48,625 nt of DNA, from assembly GCA_021781495.1 (NCBI GenBank), contig JAJXWS010000017.1, positions 1-48,625 on the forward strand. The letters run 5' to 3'. How positions within the stretch are numbered: position 1 is the stretch's first letter; every line of letters begins with the position of its first letter. Under the pieces are notes generated by a model that saw only the letters and a list, made by a program, of their open reading frames with translations, did not search any database and was not told where the DNA came from. This DNA is from Acidobacteriota bacterium (lineage in GTDB: Bacteria; Acidobacteriota; Terriglobia; Terriglobales; Acidobacteriaceae). Shown piece by piece: positions 33,666 to 42,787 of this stretch. A program made the position numbers and the translations under genes.

Positions 33666-34780
33666 GCGTTGGTCTCCTCAAGGGTGCGGGATGAGTTTTC
33701 AATCTGGACGAGCGAAGCCGGGCCGTGCGGAACAGGCTCGTTGAGCAGCTTGAGCGCATGCGTATCCTTGTACTTGCTGAAGGTGCCGCGCACCATGGCC
33801 CAGAAGCCGGAGAGCGAACCGAAGCCGTCCATGACAGCCGTGGGCTCATAGCCGCAACTGACCATGCAGTTGGCGCACTTGGGATTGCCGCTGGCTGTGC
33901 CGTACTCTTCCCACTGGGTGGTTTCGAGCAGCTCCTTGAAGCTCTCCGCGTAGCCGTCCTGCAGCAGGTAGCAGGGACGCTGCCAGCCGAAGATGTTGTA
34001 GGCGGGCGAGCCCCAGGGGGTGCACTCGTACTTGCGGTCGCCCATGAGGAACTCGAGGAAGAGGGGCGACATGTTGAACTTCCAGTTTGGCTTGCGGTTG
34101 GAGAGGATGGCGCGGAAGAGACGGCGCACTCGGGCACGGCCGAGAAAGCGATTCTGGTCGGGCGCCTTCTCATAGCTGTAGCCGGGCGAAAGCACGACGC
34201 CCTCGACGCCCATATCCATGACTTCATCAAAGAAAGCCCGGACGCCGTTCGGGTCAGTGCCATCAAAGAACGTGGCGTTGGTGGTGACGCGGAAGCCGCG
34301 CTTAACCGCTTCCTTGATGCCCTCAACGGCAAGGTCGTAGCCGCCCTCGCGGCAGACGGAGAAGTCGTGGTGCTCGCGCTGGCCGTCGAGATGCACGGAG
34401 AAGGTGAGGTACTTGGAGGGCTTGAACTCCGGCAGGCGACGCTTGAGCTCGAGCGCGTTGGTACAGAGGTAGATGTACTTTTTGCGCGCGATGAGTCCGT
34501 TGACGATCTCGACGATCTGCGGGTGGAGCAGCGGCTCGCCACCGGGGATGGAGACCATGGGCGCACCACACTCCTCGACGGCCGCGAAGCACTCCTCAGG
34601 GGTAAGCATCCGCTTGAGCACGTGCGGCGGATACTGCACCTTGCCGCAACCGGCGCAGGCAAGATTGCAGCGGAAGAGCGGCTCAAGCATGAGCACAAGC
34701 GGGTAGCGCTTGTTGCCGGCAAGGCGCTTCTTCAGCACGTAGGTGGCAACCGTCCACATCTGGGAGATCGGAACAGCCAT
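33662..34780 (-). CDS. hpnH: Adenosylhopane synthase HpnH (radical SAM)
   Basis: A 372-residue radical SAM enzyme with the cluster motif CNLACAGC (C38, C42, C45) in the typical HpnH setting (EPLFRCNLACAGCGKVQYP), followed by SIPGGEPLLHP and the C-terminal cysteine-containing PKCANCMVSCGYEP segment. HpnH adds a 5'-deoxyadenosyl group to hopene (diploptene), the first committed step toward bacteriohopanepolyols. GGAGGAT precedes the ATG at 34780. It lies 158 bases after shc; that gap contains a hairpin (stem 34904-34909 with 34913-34918) without a U-run, so it could be an RNA processing site or weak terminator. It is coupled by overlap to the small 142-residue gene. Confidence 0.96.
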   Translation of the reverse strand: MAVPISQMWTVATYVLKKRLAGNKRYPLVLMLEPLFRCNLACAGCGKVQYPPHVLKRMLTPEECFAAVEECGAPMVSIPGGEPLLHPQIVEIVNGLIARKKYIYLCTNALELKRRLPEFKPSKYLTFSVHLDGQREHHDFSVCREGGYDLAVEGIKEAVKRGFRVTTNATFFDGTDPNGVRAFFDEVMDMGVEGVVLSPGYSYEKAPDQNRFLGRARVRRLFRAILSNRKPNWKFNMSPLFLEFLMGDRKYECTPWGSPAYNIFGWQRPCYLLQDGYAESFKELLETTQWEEYGTASGNPKCANCMVSCGYEPTAVMDGFGSLSGFWAMVRGTFSKYKDTHALKLLNEPVPHGPASLVQIENSSRTLEETNA

Positions 34781-34938
34781 ATATCAGTCAATCCTCCGGC
34801 GCAGCATTCCTGTTCTTATCAGGATACTGCGGTGAGTCAAAATTCCCTGCAAAGTTGCGTCAACGCATGGGCTGCCGCAACGCGTTCTTACGTTGTGCCG
34901 ATTGCGGGCGGTGCCCGCTGCGCGCACAGTCTTCGGCA

Positions 34939-36945
34939 CTAGGCAGCGCGCTCCATGGCCCGCTTGTACGTGGTGAGCGCCAGCAGCGGGAAGTAATGGC
35001 GATACATGTGATAGGCAAGGTAAAACACACGCGGAAAACCGGTTCCCGTATAGATGGCCTGACGGGTAACGCCGGTGCCGGTGGATTCATCCCAGCCGCC
35101 CTCTGCGTTCTGATATGTGAGCAGCCAGCGAATTCCCTTGGCGATGGAGTCGGAACGGTCATCGCCCGCCGCGAGAAGGCCGAGCAGCGCCCAGGCCGTT
35201 TGCGACGGCGTACTGGGACCGACCCCACGCGTATTGGGATCATCGTAACTGCCGCAGGTTTCTCCCCATCCGCCGTCGGGATTCTGCACCATGCGAATCC
35301 ACTCGGCGGCCTGCTGCACCTGCGGCTCAAGATGGTCGACGCCGATGGCCTCAAGCCCACGCAGGACGAGGAAGGTTCCGTAGATGTAGTTGACTCCCCA
35401 GCGGCCGAACCAGCTTCCGTCCGGCTCCTGCTCTGAGAAGATGAACTTGATGGCCCTGGCGACACGCTTGTCGTCGCGGGTGAAGCCGAAGTTGGCCAGC
35501 ATTTCAAGAATACGTCCAGTAATGTCTACGGTTGGCGGATCGAGCATGGCGTTGTGATCCGCGAACGGGATGTACTGGAAGATCATCTTGGTATTGTCTT
35601 TGTCGAAGCTGCCCCAGCCGCCATTGCGGCACTGCATGGCAAACTCCCAGTCGATGGCCCGCTGCGTCACCTCATACTGGTAGCGCTCGCGCGGATTGTC
35701 GACCTTGTTGAGGGCGAGGAGGACCTGCGCGGTGTCATCTGTGTCCGGGTAGAACTCGTTGTTGAACTCGAAGTACCAGCCGCCAGGCTCGGTTCCGGGC
35801 ACCTTGACGGCCCAGTCGCCCTTGTGGCGCACTTCCTTGGAGAGCAGCCAGTCGGCAGCCTTGATCATGCGGGGATCGTTGCGGGGAACGCCTGCCTCGC
35901 CTAGCGCATAGACGACCTGCGCGGTGTCCCAGACGGGAGAGACGCAAGGCTGCATGCGGAAGGTCGGCTCGGGCACCTCCGGCGTGGCCTCCTGCTCGAT
36001 GCCGAGCTTTTCGAACTCGTCGCGTGCGCGAATGACCTGCGGATCATCCTCAGAGTAGCCGAGGCAGCGCAACGCGATGATGGCGTTGAGCATGGCGGGA
36101 TAGATGGCGCCAAGGCCGTCGGTCATCTCAAAGCGCTCAAGCATCCACTTCTCGGCATACTTGAGGGCCAGCTTGCGCAAGGGGCGGATATGCACGGCTT
36201 CCGCCAGGTGCATCGTGCGATCCACAACGATAAAGAAGTTGCGCCACGAGAACAGCGACTTGCGATTGAGACGCAGACGAAGATTGGAGTTGGCGCGGCC
36301 GCCCACGAAAAGCTCGTCAATTGCCTGCTCCGGCGGAATCTTCTTGAAGGGCTTCTTGGCGTAGATGATGGCCAGCGGCACAAGAATCGATCGCGACCAG
36401 GACGAGATCTCGTAAATGTTGAAATAGAACCACTTGGGGAAAAGAACAATCTCAGGCGGAATGGCCGGGACGGCGTCGTAGTCGTACTGGCCCAGAGCGC
36501 AGAGATACATCTTGGTGAAGGTGTTGCACTCCACAACGCCGCCGTGCGCCAGAATCCACGCGCGCGACTTTGCGAGGCGCGGATCATCCGCGGCGAGACC
36601 CATCAACTTGGCCGAGAAATAGCACTTTACAGAGAGGGAGATGTTGCCGGGGCCGCCGGGATAGATGCTCCAGCTGCCATCCTCGTTCTGGTAGCGCATC
36701 ATCTCAGTAAATGCGCGCTTCAGACGGCCGGGATCGCCGCTCTCAAGCAGCGTGTGCAGGAAGATGTAATCCGCCTCCAGCATGGAGTCGGCCTCAAGCT
36801 CGCCGCACCAGTAGCCTTCAGGATGTTGCTGGGAGAGCAGATACTCCCGGGAGCGGAGAATCGCCGACTCGACGTCTGCCATATCGGCATCGATCCGTCC
36901 AAATTTCGGCGCTGTCGATACCGTCTTCCCCTGCTGTACGCTCAT
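34939..36945 (-). CDS. shc: Squalene-hopene cyclase
   Basis: A 668-residue cyclase, a little longer than most of the family. The proton-donating DxDD motif is DTDD at 401-404 (YPDTDDTAQVLLAL). At least six QW repeats can be read: QQHPEGYW (39-46), QNEDGSW (86-92), QCRNGGWGSFD, QEPDGSWFGRWG, QNPDGGWGE and QNAEGGWDE. The enzyme folds squalene into hopene and hopanol at the cytoplasmic membrane. It lies 172 bases after ispH and 158 bases before hpnH on the same strand. The ATG at 36945 has only a distant GAGG. A second MSVQ-type start upstream is not seen. Confidence 0.97.
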   Translation of the reverse strand: MSVQQGKTVSTAPKFGRIDADMADVESAILRSREYLLSQQHPEGYWCGELEADSMLEADYIFLHTLLESGDPGRLKRAFTEMMRYQNEDGSWSIYPGGPGNISLSVKCYFSAKLMGLAADDPRLAKSRAWILAHGGVVECNTFTKMYLCALGQYDYDAVPAIPPEIVLFPKWFYFNIYEISSWSRSILVPLAIIYAKKPFKKIPPEQAIDELFVGGRANSNLRLRLNRKSLFSWRNFFIVVDRTMHLAEAVHIRPLRKLALKYAEKWMLERFEMTDGLGAIYPAMLNAIIALRCLGYSEDDPQVIRARDEFEKLGIEQEATPEVPEPTFRMQPCVSPVWDTAQVVYALGEAGVPRNDPRMIKAADWLLSKEVRHKGDWAVKVPGTEPGGWYFEFNNEFYPDTDDTAQVLLALNKVDNPRERYQYEVTQRAIDWEFAMQCRNGGWGSFDKDNTKMIFQYIPFADHNAMLDPPTVDITGRILEMLANFGFTRDDKRVARAIKFIFSEQEPDGSWFGRWGVNYIYGTFLVLRGLEAIGVDHLEPQVQQAAEWIRMVQNPDGGWGETCGSYDDPNTRGVGPSTPSQTAWALLGLLAAGDDRSDSIAKGIRWLLTYQNAEGGWDESTGTGVTRQAIYTGTGFPRVFYLAYHMYRHYFPLLALTTYKRAMERAA

Positions 36946-37117
36946 GCGATTCAGAATGCCTCAGATTGTGTAAAAACCATAAATGCCCGGCGACGGACAG
37001 CGCACACTGCAGCCGCCCTTACTGTACCTGATCGCCGGGAAAGCACAAGTGATTCAATTTGTGTGTGTACCTCAGGCTCCAGAGGGCAGCCATGCCGCCG
37101 GGAACCGCAACTCTGCC

Positions 37118-38146
37118 CTACTGCACCGGGATTGGCTCGGAATCCCCCGCCCCGCCGATGGCCTGAACAATCTCGGGCGGAAGGCCAAAGCGGACATTCT
37201 CCGGCATGACCTCTACTTCTTCGACGCCGGAAAAGCCATTTTGACGCAGGTAATTCACCACGCCCTCCACCAGAATTTCTGGAGCAGAAGCGCCCGCAGT
37301 CACCGCCACGGTATTGATGCCCTTGAGCCATTCAGGATTGATAGCCTGCGAATTATCAATGAGATAGCCAACGGTTCCGAGATTGCGGGAGACTTCAACC
37401 AGGCGGTTGGAGTTGGAGCTATTGGTGGAACCGACGACCAGCACGAGTTCCGCGCTGTGGGCCACGTTACGCACCGCCACCTGGCGATTCTCCGTGGCGT
37501 AGCAGATGTCCTGCGAATGCGGGCCGGCGATGTTCGGAAACTTGACCTTGAGGGCGTGAATGATGTCGCGCGCTTCGTCCAGGCTGAGGGTGGTCTGGGT
37601 AAGGTAGGCCACGCGATCCGGGTCCGGAACCTGGAGAGCTTCCACTTCTGCCACATTCGAAACGACTTGCGTTACCTGGGGTGCCTCGCCAAGGGTGCCC
37701 TCGATCTCGTCGTGGTCGCGGTGGCCGATGAGGACGAGCGAGTAGCCCTGCTTGGCAAACTTGACGGCCTCAATGTGCACCTTGGTGACGAGGGGGCAGG
37801 TGGCGTCGATCACCTTGAGGTGGCGCGCCTTGCTGGCTTCGCGAACGGCGGGCGAGACTCCGTGGGCAGAATAGATGACGCGCTGACCGTCCGGGACCTC
37901 TTCGATTTCGTGAACGAAGATGGCGCCCTTCTCTGCCAACTCACTGACGACATAGCGATTATGGACGATCTCACGGCGAACGTAGATGGGCGCGCCAAAG
38001 GTTTCAAGGGCGATCTTCACGATGTCGATGGCGCGCACCACACCGGCGCAAAAGCCGCGCGGCTTGAGCAGCAGAACCCGCTTCTGCGTTGGGGAAGAAC
38101 CAGTTTCGTTACCGCTGGAGGTGGGGTTGAGGACAGTCGTAGTCAC
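37118..38146 (-). CDS. ispH: 4-hydroxy-3-methylbut-2-enyl diphosphate reductase (LytB)
   Basis: A 342-residue [4Fe-4S] enzyme that reduces HMBPP to isopentenyl and dimethylallyl diphosphate, the last MEP step. Cluster ligands are C33 (PRGFCAGV), C117 (DATCPLV) and C215 (DICYATENR); the catalytic glutamate sits in the CYATEN-type region and H-containing motifs are SAHGVSP and GHRDHDE. The start is GTG at 38146; the first 20 or so residues are a variable extension. No ribosome binding site is evident, and a -10-like TATACT ends 6 bases before the start, so the mRNA may be leaderless. It heads the hopanoid gene run and so ties precursor supply to hopanoid output. Confidence 0.96.
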   Translation of the reverse strand: MTTTVLNPTSSGNETGSSPTQKRVLLLKPRGFCAGVVRAIDIVKIALETFGAPIYVRREIVHNRYVVSELAEKGAIFVHEIEEVPDGQRVIYSAHGVSPAVREASKARHLKVIDATCPLVTKVHIEAVKFAKQGYSLVLIGHRDHDEIEGTLGEAPQVTQVVSNVAEVEALQVPDPDRVAYLTQTTLSLDEARDIIHALKVKFPNIAGPHSQDICYATENRQVAVRNVAHSAELVLVVGSTNSSNSNRLVEVSRNLGTVGYLIDNSQAINPEWLKGINTVAVTAGASAPEILVEGVVNYLRQNGFSGVEEVEVMPENVRFGLPPEIVQAIGGAGDSEPIPVQ

Positions 38147-38152
38147 ACTGTC

Positions 38153-38158
38153 AGTATA
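38153..38158 (-). promoter_or_regulatory. Possible -10 box for a leaderless ispH transcript
   Basis: On the minus strand TATACT ends 6 bases before the GTG start codon of ispH, which puts the expected transcription start at or very near the start codon. No Shine-Dalgarno sequence precedes the GTG. A convincing -35 hexamer at 16-18 bases is not seen, so this is tentative. Confidence 0.35.
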
Positions 38159-38290
38159 TCAATCGGCATGCTGAAGAGATAGCAAAGAATAGGCGGGGAA
38201 CATTGGGCCGCAATGCGGGAGAGGACCGGAAAGCGGGTCCGGATGGAGCGGCGGAGCGATACGCAAAATGCCTCTTTTTCCACATGCTTA

Positions 38291-38742
38291 AGTTCTGTTT
38301 GTTGTGAGAGTGTTGGAACGATGATGACGGCGGAGATTCCCAACATTACGCTGCAGGAGATTCGGGGCAGCCTTCTGGCGATTCCGGCCTTTGTGCCGGC
38401 GATGGTGTGCACGGGCTATCTGACGGCGTGGGCTACAAATCTGCACAACTTTCGGCAGCGGTCGCTGGTGGAGCGACTCTTCTGGAGCTTGCCGCTTTCA
38501 CTGGGCGTTTCGACGATTGGCGCGTACTGGATTGGCAGGTTTCTCTCGCTGAATGCTGTGGTGGCTGTGTTTGCTGCAAGTGCGCTGGCGTGCCTGGCGC
38601 TGCTGGCCTGGGAATGGCGCGAACGAAGGCGGCTGAATCAGCCGTGGGTGATTGGCTTCCGACCGCTGGGCAGCACAGCACTGGCGCTGGCTGTGCTGTG
38701 GGTCGCGGTCGCCATTCTATCGCTGGTGGACTGGCAGAACGG
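38291..38742 (+). repeat. 5' direct repeat of the tandem pair, copy 1
   Basis: Pairs with 40571-41022 at a constant offset of 2280 with no gaps. Over the coding part 38321-38742 I count 8 differences in 422 bases. Similarity starts about 30 bases before the start codon at a lower level and stops sharply after 38742. Confidence 0.95.
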
Positions 38743-40486
38743 GAAAGAACTGTATCTGAGCCTTACGGTGTTTGACCATAGCCAGAGAGTTAACTGGACG
38801 GAAAGCATATTGCGCACCGGAATTCCTCCAGCAAATCCGTACTATCTGTACAAACATACTGCGACGATGCGGTACTACTACTTCTGGAATCTTATCTGCG
38901 CAACAATTGCCAGGATGTGGCATCTGCCGGTGCGTGCAGTTTTTATCGCCAGCTGTATATGGTCCGGCTTTTCGTTAGTTGCGATCATTGGGCTCTACCT
39001 GAAACACATTCTTCAGTCAGGCTTGCGATTGCGCAAACAGTTTCTTACCGCAATTGGACTGCTGATGGTGAGTGGGCTGGATATCTTTGTCCACCTATGG
39101 AATTTCATCTACCTGCATGTTCCACTTCCCGGCTACTCACAGGCATGGAATGTAGGCCAGGTAAGTAGCTGGTATGTCTCTCTGCTATTTGTTCCTCATC
39201 ACATTGCCGCGGTGACATGCTGCATGCTCGCCTTTCTGCTTGCGTGGCAGGCTGAACAATCTGAACAGCACTGGCATAAAGCAACGATAATACTGGCCGC
39301 CGCCTGCGCAGCCAGTGCGTTTGGCACTTCCGTCTATGTTACGTTTGCATTCTTTCTCGTAATGCTGGCCTGGGCCATCTGGCAGATTGCTCGTAATCGC
39401 ACGACTCATACTGCGGTCATGATGGCCATGGTAGGAATTTTCTCGGCCTTCCTGCTGGCCCCTTACCTCCAAGAACTAACTCATGACTCATCAAAGCTTC
39501 ATGGTCCATCCATGTTTGGCTTTGCAGTGCGCGAAACGGTGCCAACAGAAGTCTTGCTGGACCTAAGTTTTCTCCATTCGTTTGTTTTGAACCATCCGAC
39601 CTTCTCCCGTGGCTTTGCGAATCTGCTATTGCTACTTCCCGGTATCACGGTCGAATTGGGATTCTTTCTTGCAGTTCTTGGAATCTACTTAATTCCCCGC
39701 TTGCGCAGGGGCGTGGTTCTAACAAAGGCGCAAGAGGCTCTGATTTTCATCGCCGCCACATCGCTTGTCCTGACATCAATACTTCGATCCTGGGTGCTTT
39801 CGGTAAATGACTTTGGGATCCGTGGGGCTTTAATTCTGCAATTTGTCTTGCTCTTGCTCGGTTCCGAAGTCATTGCTAGCTGGAAATGCTCAGATGGGAA
39901 AACAGCGCATGGAGATTGCCGGGGGTTGCCCACTGGCACACCGTACTGGCTGCGCTCCGTTGCAGCGCTGGCGATCATTTTTGGATCAATCAGCACAATG
40001 TATCAGGCGCTAATGTTTCGCTTCACCATTCCGCTGGTGGAAAGGGCACACAAGGCGAGCGTCCATGATGAGGTGGCGGGAAATCTTTCGCACGATGTGT
40101 ATATCTCGCATCTGGGTTACTCGCAATTGGATGGCGCGATTGCCCGGAATGCGGTAGTGCAGTTCAATCCAGCCCCAGCCATTGGATTTGCTATTAACGC
40201 CGATTTTCTCGGGGTCAACCGCCAGGTGGCGATTGCCAGCGATAAACCTTGGTGCGGCGCCGAGTTGGGTGGGGACCCCAGTGGTTGTCAGCCCATGGCA
40301 GCAGCCATCGATGCGCTGTATAGGGACGCCGGTGCGGAGCAGGCGCGAGAGACCTGCCGCCAGGTCGGGATTCAGTACCTGGTGGCGCGCGTGTATGACC
40401 CGGTGTGGACGGACAAGAATAGCTGGGTATGGACGCTTCAGCCCGTGGTGCAGGACGAGGAGTTTCGCGCGCTGGATTGCCGGTAA
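38321..40486 (+). CDS. Polytopic membrane protein, GT-C-like, first of a tandem pair
   Basis: ATG ATG at 38321-38326 begins a 721-residue protein; the open frame upstream is not shared by the second copy, so I start here. About 12 hydrophobic segments are predicted, followed by a soluble C-terminal part of about 100 residues with cysteines (WCGAELGGDPSGC, ETCRQ, RALDCR). D152 lies in a loop after the fourth or so helix, followed by NWTESILRTGIPPANPYYLY and YYYFWN, a pattern like GT-C-fold glycosyltransferases (YfhO- or DUF2298-type). The family call is tentative. Residues 1-140 are nearly identical to the next gene, and the last 85 or so are very similar; the core is diverged and AT-richer. 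It is divergent from ispH. Confidence 0.8.
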   Translation: MMTAEIPNITLQEIRGSLLAIPAFVPAMVCTGYLTAWATNLHNFRQRSLVERLFWSLPLSLGVSTIGAYWIGRFLSLNAVVAVFAASALACLALLAWEWRERRRLNQPWVIGFRPLGSTALALAVLWVAVAILSLVDWQNGKELYLSLTVFDHSQRVNWTESILRTGIPPANPYYLYKHTATMRYYYFWNLICATIARMWHLPVRAVFIASCIWSGFSLVAIIGLYLKHILQSGLRLRKQFLTAIGLLMVSGLDIFVHLWNFIYLHVPLPGYSQAWNVGQVSSWYVSLLFVPHHIAAVTCCMLAFLLAWQAEQSEQHWHKATIILAAACAASAFGTSVYVTFAFFLVMLAWAIWQIARNRTTHTAVMMAMVGIFSAFLLAPYLQELTHDSSKLHGPSMFGFAVRETVPTEVLLDLSFLHSFVLNHPTFSRGFANLLLLLPGITVELGFFLAVLGIYLIPRLRRGVVLTKAQEALIFIAATSLVLTSILRSWVLSVNDFGIRGALILQFVLLLLGSEVIASWKCSDGKTAHGDCRGLPTGTPYWLRSVAALAIIFGSISTMYQALMFRFTIPLVERAHKASVHDEVAGNLSHDVYISHLGYSQLDGAIARNAVVQFNPAPAIGFAINADFLGVNRQVAIASDKPWCGAELGGDPSGCQPMAAAIDALYRDAGAEQARETCRQVGIQYLVARVYDPVWTDKNSWVWTLQPVVQDEEFRALDCR
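40223..40486 (+). repeat. 3' direct repeat of the tandem pair, copy 1
   Basis: Pairs with 42497-42760 at a constant offset of 2274. Identity is about 85-90 percent by eye, lower than at the 5' end but far above that of the core, and it runs to the stop codon (TAA here, TAG in the second copy). Confidence 0.85.
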
Positions 40487-40570
40487 CTGACACGCGCAAG
40501 TGGTCATCCTAGAATGAGCTAGATTTTCATTTCGCTCTCGCGCTGTGCTTTACATTTTCCACAGGGATTG

Positions 40571-41022
40571 AGTTCTGGTTGTTATGAGAGTGTGAGAACG
40601 ATGATGACGGCGGAGATTCCCAACATTACGCTGCAGGAGATTCGGGGCAGTCTTCTGGCGATTCCGGCCTTTGTGCCGGCGATGGTGTGCACGGGCTATC
40701 TTACGGCGTGGGCTACAAATCTGCACAACTTTCGGCAGCGGTCGCTGGTGGAGCGACTCTTCTGGAGCTTGCCGCTTTCACTGGGCGTTTCGACGATTGG
40801 CGCGTACTGGATTGGCAGGTTTCTCTCGCTGGACGCTGTGGTGGCTGTGTTTGCTGCAAGTGCGCTGGCGTGCGTGGCGCTGCTGGCCTGGGAATGGCGC
40901 GAACGCAGGCGGCTGAATCAACCGTGGGTGATTGGCTTCCGACCGCTGGGCAGCACAGCACTGGCGCTGGCTGTGCTGTGGGTCGCGGTCGCCATTCTGT
41001 CGCTGGTGGACTGGCAGAACGG
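40571..41022 (+). repeat. 5' direct repeat of the tandem pair, copy 2
   Basis: Second copy of the block at 38291-38742; see that entry. The sequence beyond 41022 diverges abruptly. Confidence 0.95.
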
Positions 41023-42760
41023 CGACAAGCTGTACATCAGTACTGTTGCTTACGACCAAAGTGCCAGGGTCGATTGGACTTATGCAGTGCTCAATACAGG
41101 GGTTCCGCCCTTTAATCCACTCTACTTATACAAGAACCCGGCACCGATGCGTTCCTACTATTTTTGGTACATAATTTGTGCCGCAACAGCACGCTTAACC
41201 TTCCTGTCTATCCGCGCAATTTTTATTGCCAGTTGTGTTTGGTCAGGGTTCTGTTTAGCTGCTATCGCCGGGCTTTATTTGAAGTATTTCCTAGACTGTG
41301 GAAACCGTTTGCGCAGGCAGTTTATTACGACTGTCTTACTGCTACTGGTGACAGGTTTGGATATTCTGGCTGCCCTATGGGAGCTCTTGTCACTGCAACG
41401 CCCATTCTCACCCGATCTAGAACACTGGTCGTTGAGTCAGATTACCAGTTGGCTAGATTCGCTTCTCTGGGTTCCACACCACATTGCAAGCCTGGTGACA
41501 TGCATGCTGGCATTTTTACTGGTGTGGATAAGCGAGGAAGATGTAAGACCAGTCAAGCTACCCTTGATTCTGGCTGGCTGTGTGTCGGCTAGCGCCTTTG
41601 GAATTTCAATTTATGTTACATTCGCATTCTTCCTTACGATAGTGGCATGGACGATCTGGCAAGTCAGATATGAGCATAGTTTGCGCAAAGCATACGTATT
41701 CCTTACCGTATGCGCAGTAGCAACATTTCTCATCTTGCCTTATCTTTTGGAATTGACTCACGCAAAGTCACAAATGGATGGTGGCGGCGTCTTCACACTC
41801 GCTGTTCGCGAAATGATTCCACCAGATAAGCTCCTCGCATGGCCCATTCTGCGTAGAATCGCCGCTGATTCTCCCGCTACAGCGCGGACCTTTGCAAATT
41901 TAGTACTTTTGATTCCTGGATACATACTTGAGCTAGGGTTCTATCTCCTTGCCCTATTGATCTACACAAAAGCGAAATGGCGAGGACGGGCCCCATTCAC
42001 GCATGCACACAGAACGTTAATCTTTCTAACTTTGGTGGCAATTACATTTCTATCCGTGATTCGATCCTCCGTTCTTTCGTCGAATGATTTTGGCTGGAGG
42101 GGCGCCTTAATAATGCAGTTCACCCTCCTTCTACTCGGTTCAGAACTCATTACACATTGGAGAGATACGACACGCGGACTAAGTATTACCGTTCAACGGC
42201 AGATTGCTTCCATTACTCCTGAATGGATGAGGTCGGGGGCTTCGCTTTTGATTTTTGTGGGCCTTGTAAGTACCACTTGCCAGATATTTTTACTGCGAAC
42301 ATATTTACCTTTACTGGAAATGCAGGAAACTAGGCTGCATGATATTGCTTTTGAACATCTTGCTCACTACAGCTACATCAACCACGTTGGCTTCTCGGAG
42401 ATCGATGGGAAAATAGATCGCGGAGCGACGCTTCAGTTCAATCCCTCTCCGCTCAACCCTTATATCGCGAATACTGACCTATTGGGCGTGCATCGGCAGG
42501 TGGCGATTGCCGGCGATAAGCCCTGGTGCGGCGCGGAGCTGGGTGGGGATCCGAGTGGTTGTCAGCCAATGGCATCGGCCATCGATGCGCTATTCAAGGA
42601 TGCCAGTGCGGAGGAGGCGCGACAGACTTGCCGCCAGATTGGGATTCAGTACCTGGTGGCACGCGTGTACGACCCGGTGTGGACGGACAAGAATAGCTGG
42701 GTGTGGAACCTGAAACCCGTGGTGCAGGATGAGGAGTTTCGCGCGCTGGATTGCCGGTAG
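40601..42760 (+). CDS. Polytopic membrane protein, GT-C-like, second of a tandem pair
   Basis: This 719-residue protein also begins ATG ATG and follows the first by 114 bases. Residues 1-140 differ from the first copy at only two positions (N78 to D, L92 to V); the core (about 145-630) is roughly half identical by eye, keeping YDQSARVDWTYAVLNTGVPPFNP, MRSYYFWYIIC and LWVPHHIASL, and the end (from QVAIAGDKPWCGAELGGDPSGC) is again close. The corresponding aspartate is in AYDQSARVDW. The core reading frame is intact, so this is a working paralogue and not a remnant. Substrate unknown. A lipid-linked sugar donor is the usual substrate of GT-C enzymes. Confidence 0.8.
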   Translation: MMTAEIPNITLQEIRGSLLAIPAFVPAMVCTGYLTAWATNLHNFRQRSLVERLFWSLPLSLGVSTIGAYWIGRFLSLDAVVAVFAASALACVALLAWEWRERRRLNQPWVIGFRPLGSTALALAVLWVAVAILSLVDWQNGDKLYISTVAYDQSARVDWTYAVLNTGVPPFNPLYLYKNPAPMRSYYFWYIICAATARLTFLSIRAIFIASCVWSGFCLAAIAGLYLKYFLDCGNRLRRQFITTVLLLLVTGLDILAALWELLSLQRPFSPDLEHWSLSQITSWLDSLLWVPHHIASLVTCMLAFLLVWISEEDVRPVKLPLILAGCVSASAFGISIYVTFAFFLTIVAWTIWQVRYEHSLRKAYVFLTVCAVATFLILPYLLELTHAKSQMDGGGVFTLAVREMIPPDKLLAWPILRRIAADSPATARTFANLVLLIPGYILELGFYLLALLIYTKAKWRGRAPFTHAHRTLIFLTLVAITFLSVIRSSVLSSNDFGWRGALIMQFTLLLLGSELITHWRDTTRGLSITVQRQIASITPEWMRSGASLLIFVGLVSTTCQIFLLRTYLPLLEMQETRLHDIAFEHLAHYSYINHVGFSEIDGKIDRGATLQFNPSPLNPYIANTDLLGVHRQVAIAGDKPWCGAELGGDPSGCQPMASAIDALFKDASAEEARQTCRQIGIQYLVARVYDPVWTDKNSWVWNLKPVVQDEEFRALDCR
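42497..42760 (+). repeat. 3' direct repeat of the tandem pair, copy 2
   Basis: Second copy of the block at 40223-40486; it encodes the cysteine-containing C-terminal part. Confidence 0.85.
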
Positions 42761-42787
42761 GACATAGCGCGATAAAAAAGCGGACGA

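Noticed and set aside
38213-38320. Extended N-terminus for the first tandem membrane protein
   Set aside because: The extra 36 codons are not shared with the second copy, lack a start signal and contain a charged, atypical sequence; the ATG ATG at 38321 is common to both.
38321-42760. Tandem pair as an assembly duplication
   Set aside because: The cores differ along about 1500 bases while both frames stay open, so the copies are real and distinct.
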